Shown here: positions 61,114 through 64,000 of the stretch, in pieces
Layout: each line of letters begins with the position of its first letter
Numbering within the stretch: the stretch's first letter is position 1
Assembly (NCBI RefSeq): GCF_018739865.1
Contig: NZ_JADOER010000016.1
Coordinates: forward strand, 56,923-120,922
Reading direction: 5' to 3'
Origin: Leptothoe kymatousa TAU-MAC 1615
GTDB taxonomy: Bacteria; Cyanobacteriota; Cyanobacteriia; Phormidesmidales; Phormidesmidaceae
DNA: 64,000 bases
Program-made: the position numbers and the translations under genes
The notes under the pieces: model-generated
Seen by the model: only the letters and a program-made list of their open reading frames with translations
The model's database searches: none
What the model was told of the DNA's origin: nothing

Positions 61114-62505
61114 ATGCCTGCTTCTCCACGCCTGATCATCATTGGCCTTGATTGCATGGAGCCCTCGCTTGTGTTTGAGCAATGGCGAGGGGATCTGCCT
61201 AACCTTTCTCGGCTGATGCAACAGGGGAGCTATGGTCGCTTAGAAAGCTCAATTCCTGCCATTACGGTGCCCGCCTGGAGCTGTATGATGACTGGCCGCG
61301 ATCCAGGGGAGTTAGGCATCTATGGTTTTCGCAATCGGGCCACGCGGGCCTATCAGGATATGACCATTGCCGATGGCCGCGCCGTACGATTTCCCAGGCT
61401 GTGGGACTACCTGGGCCGAGACGGTTGGAACGTGGCCGCCCTGAGCGTACCCGGCACCTCCCCCCCCTATGAAGTCAACGGTTCCATGGTGTCCTGTTTC
61501 TTGACACCCAACCCCCAGGTCACCTTTACCCATCCACCGGAACTGGGGGAACAGATTCGCAACTGGATGCCCGACTTTATGATGGATGTGCCTGAGTTTC
61601 GCTCAGAGGACAAGGCGGAGATTTTAGCCAACATCCATATGCTCTGCGACCAGCGGTTTACCCTGGCAGAAAAGCTGATTGCCCAGGACCAGCCAGACTT
61701 TTTGATGCTGGTGGATATGGGGGTGGATCGCATCCACCATGCCTTTTGGAAACCCATGGACCCCCGCCATCCGGACTATGCGCCGGACATGCCCTTTGCG
61801 ACGGCGATCCACGATTATTATTGCCATGTGGATAAACGTGTGGGGCAGCTGTTGGAGCAGTGCGATCGCGACACCGCCGTGCTCGTAGTCTCGGACCATG
61901 GCGCCCAGCCATTGATGGGGGGAATCTGCATCAATGAATGGCTAATCGATAAGGGCTATCTCACCCTCAAAGAAAACCCCAGTACCCCCACCGCCCTAGA
62001 TAAAATAGATGTCGATTGGACACAAACCAAAGTCTGGGGTGCCGGGGGCTATTACGCCAGAATCTTTCTCAATGTGGAGGGACGAGAACCCCAGGGAACA
62101 ATCCCCCTCCGAGAATTTAAAGCCTTCCGTGAGCGGCTAATTAGTGAGCTAGAAGCCATCACCTATCCCGATGGGACACCGATGGAGGTCAAAGCCTACA
62201 TCCCCCAAGAAACCTATCAAAAAGTGCGGGGCATGGCGCCCGATTTGCTCGTATATTTTGATTGGCTGGCGTGGCGTTCCGTGGGCAGTGTGGGCACTGG
62301 CGAACTCTATGCCAAAGGCAACGATACCGGACCAGACGATGCCAACCACGCCCAATATGGGCTAATGATTTTCCATGACCCGCAAAATCCAAAGGGTGGA
62401 CAAGTTTTAGATAACGCCCAGCTCTATGACATTGTGCCAACAATGTTGAATCGTTACAGTGTGACGTATCCCCAGGATTTACGCGGTAAGGTATTGCCGA
62501 TATAA
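61114..62505 (+). CDS. Alkaline phosphatase superfamily / type I phosphodiesterase-nucleotide pyrophosphatase-like protein
   Basis: LIIIGLDCMEPSLVFEQW; ITVPAWSCMMTGRDPGELGIYGFRNR; LVVSDHGAQPLMGGICINEWL. Confidence 0.88.
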   Translation: MPASPRLIIIGLDCMEPSLVFEQWRGDLPNLSRLMQQGSYGRLESSIPAITVPAWSCMMTGRDPGELGIYGFRNRATRAYQDMTIADGRAVRFPRLWDYLGRDGWNVAALSVPGTSPPYEVNGSMVSCFLTPNPQVTFTHPPELGEQIRNWMPDFMMDVPEFRSEDKAEILANIHMLCDQRFTLAEKLIAQDQPDFLMLVDMGVDRIHHAFWKPMDPRHPDYAPDMPFATAIHDYYCHVDKRVGQLLEQCDRDTAVLVVSDHGAQPLMGGICINEWLIDKGYLTLKENPSTPTALDKIDVDWTQTKVWGAGGYYARIFLNVEGREPQGTIPLREFKAFRERLISELEAITYPDGTPMEVKAYIPQETYQKVRGMAPDLLVYFDWLAWRSVGSVGTGELYAKGNDTGPDDANHAQYGLMIFHDPQNPKGGQVLDNAQLYDIVPTMLNRYSVTYPQDLRGKVLPI

Positions 62506-62629
62506 ACCCAGGGACTGCCCGACTCCTTGGGGCAAATGCGACAAACCTGTATAGGCTTGCAGCTTGGCGCGCCAAGTTTATATCCCTAGTGTGACAAACG
62601 GTCTTCAAATTTTGCTATCCACAAATGCT

Positions 62630-63292
62630 ATGCCTAAGCACCCCATATATCTAAAAACACTATTTCCCTTAAGTTTATTCGTAGCCTTAGCGGTGACCGC
62701 CTGCGGAGGTGCTTTGCCAGAGCCAGATACTACTACCCCCACGGATACGGTGCAGACACCAGATGCTGACCCCATTGAAGCCCCCGTCGAAATCGACGAT
62801 CCAGACGCATTGCCCGCAGACGATTTAACCGGTATCGTCCTTGGCCTTTCTGGAGAAGGGGTACTAGTGATCGATCAGCAATCGGGCAAAAGTCGAAATA
62901 TTCCCTTTAACACCGATATTGCCACCGCCCAAACCTCGATTTCAGCAGCCCTAGGCGACCCCACCGACACTGCCCAAAATGATGAATGTGGTGCCGGACC
63001 CATGACGTTTGTTACTTGGGCAAATGGGTTTACGATCAATGGCATAGACGATCAGTTCGTGGGTTGGACGGTGCGCCCCGATACGGAGAGTGCCGACTTA
63101 ACCACCCTGGATGGCGTGGGTTTGGGCTCAACGCTCACCGAATTAGAAGAGAACTATGATGTGGGCGTGATCGAGAGTTCCCTGGGCACAGAGTTTAATG
63201 CGTCCAATGTTTTGTTTGGCCTATTAGATGCGAACGAAGCAGATGGCATTGTGACAAATTTGTGGGCTGGGGCAGCCTGTAATTTCCGTTAA
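62630..63292 (+). CDS. Putative lipoprotein
   Basis: Internal start MPKHPIYLKTLFPLSLFVALAVTACGG (lipobox VTAC). Confidence 0.75.
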   Translation: MPKHPIYLKTLFPLSLFVALAVTACGGALPEPDTTTPTDTVQTPDADPIEAPVEIDDPDALPADDLTGIVLGLSGEGVLVIDQQSGKSRNIPFNTDIATAQTSISAALGDPTDTAQNDECGAGPMTFVTWANGFTINGIDDQFVGWTVRPDTESADLTTLDGVGLGSTLTELEENYDVGVIESSLGTEFNASNVLFGLLDANEADGIVTNLWAGAACNFR

Positions 63293-63647
63293 CTCAAATC
63301 TTGCACCTGGTGATGATGCATGGCCCACCTTGGACTGAAAGTTCCAAGGCTAATTGAATCAAAAACCACTAAAGGGGTTAAAGGATCTCTGAAAGCTCCA
63401 ATTACAGAGCCATTAAGCGCATCTTGTCCCTTTAGTGGACAGATCTGAGTTAGCGTTGGGTTTTGAACCTAACGTGGGGTGTAGGCTCAAAACCGATGTG
63501 GTGCAAGATCCCAGTTAACCATCGTTCTTAAGCGTTGCTGATGAAAGGCATACAGACCTCCAGATAGCTTGCAGGAAACCTGCATCTGGCAAATGGAGTC
63601 ATTGCTAACATCAGTAACGAAAAAACGCATATCCCTAGGCGAATACA

Positions 63648-63971
63648 GTGGTCGAAAAACGTTTCCATGGCTGGAAAATTGATGTCGACATTGACGCAAC
63701 GCAACGACTCTACCCACAAGATTGTGTAGGAGAGTCAGATGCTTGTGGCTGTGATGAATGTGCTAATTTTGCGGCACAGAAGCTCGCCATATTTCCAGCT
63801 GATGTATATCAATTGTTGAGGAATATGGGCATAAATCCTGGATGTGAAACGCATATCGGTTGCTATGGAGAGATGCAGCCAGGACAGTTTCTATACCAAG
63901 GAGACTATGAGTTTAGGCGTGTGCACATAAATAAACACCCGTCACCCAATGATGACTGCCCATTTGGGTAA
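63648..63971 (+). CDS. Hypothetical Cys-rich protein (GTG start)
   Basis: 107-aa ORF with 6 Cys (CVGESDACGCDEC, CETHIGC, CPFG); structured, non-low-complexity composition. Confidence 0.5.
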   Translation: MVEKRFHGWKIDVDIDATQRLYPQDCVGESDACGCDECANFAAQKLAIFPADVYQLLRNMGINPGCETHIGCYGEMQPGQFLYQGDYEFRRVHINKHPSPNDDCPFG

Positions 63972-63986
63972 GGTGGGTGACGGGTG
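63936..63986. terminator. 13-bp inverted repeat spanning a stop codon
   Basis: cacccgtcaccca (63936-63948) / tgggtgacgggtg (63974-63986), exact complement; ORF stop at 63969-63971 lies in the loop. Confidence 0.65.
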
Positions 63987-64000
63987 CCAATCAACTCGGT

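Noticed and set aside
1-64000. CRISPR arrays, tRNAs, rRNAs, integrases/transposases
   Set aside because: Scanned by eye; the only regular repeats are the coding 12-bp arrays and the 133-bp tandem, neither of which has repeat-spacer structure. No convincing T-arm/anticodon arm or recombinase motif seen, though tRNAscan/Infernal would be needed to exclude small RNAs.

Overview
This is a cyanobacterial chromosomal window. It is rich in HIP1-type GCGATCGC octamers and carries photosynthesis genes (psbK, chlG, a Psb35-like protein, mntCAB). Most of it is housekeeping: lepA (5'-truncated by the window edge), polA, mntCAB, a 7TM-HD PgpH-like protein, hisF, chlG, a class A PBP, potABCD, PBP2 (mrdA), pheT, tgt-psbK, cobS, cysK-Rrf2-[2Fe-2S] ferredoxin, clpB, dxr, a ribokinase-like gene and a sulfatase/lgt/alkaline-phosphatase cluster. 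No rRNA, tRNA, CRISPR array or transposase was recognised by eye. The most accessory-looking segment is about 47.7-51.0 kb. It holds two kinds of dispersed-repeat-like sequence, an exact-period 133-bp tandem duplication, a small lineage-type ORF, and a solitary membrane-anchored NACHT NTPase. The C-terminal membrane region of that NTPase is encoded by two 12-bp minisatellites of exactly 11 units each, (LI[V/G/F]G)11, separated by a 78-bp linker containing a perfect GC hairpin. This is the best candidate here for an under-described (possibly defence or cell-death) system. Other points of interest are an ammonium-transporter/histidine-kinase fusion, a Get3/ArsA-like ATPase with a non-canonical Walker A next to chlG, a 44-bp perfect palindrome, two Thr-nucleophile alkaline-phosphatase-superfamily proteins flanking lgt, and several structured intergenic regions. 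All assignments are by reading motifs; no database search was possible.
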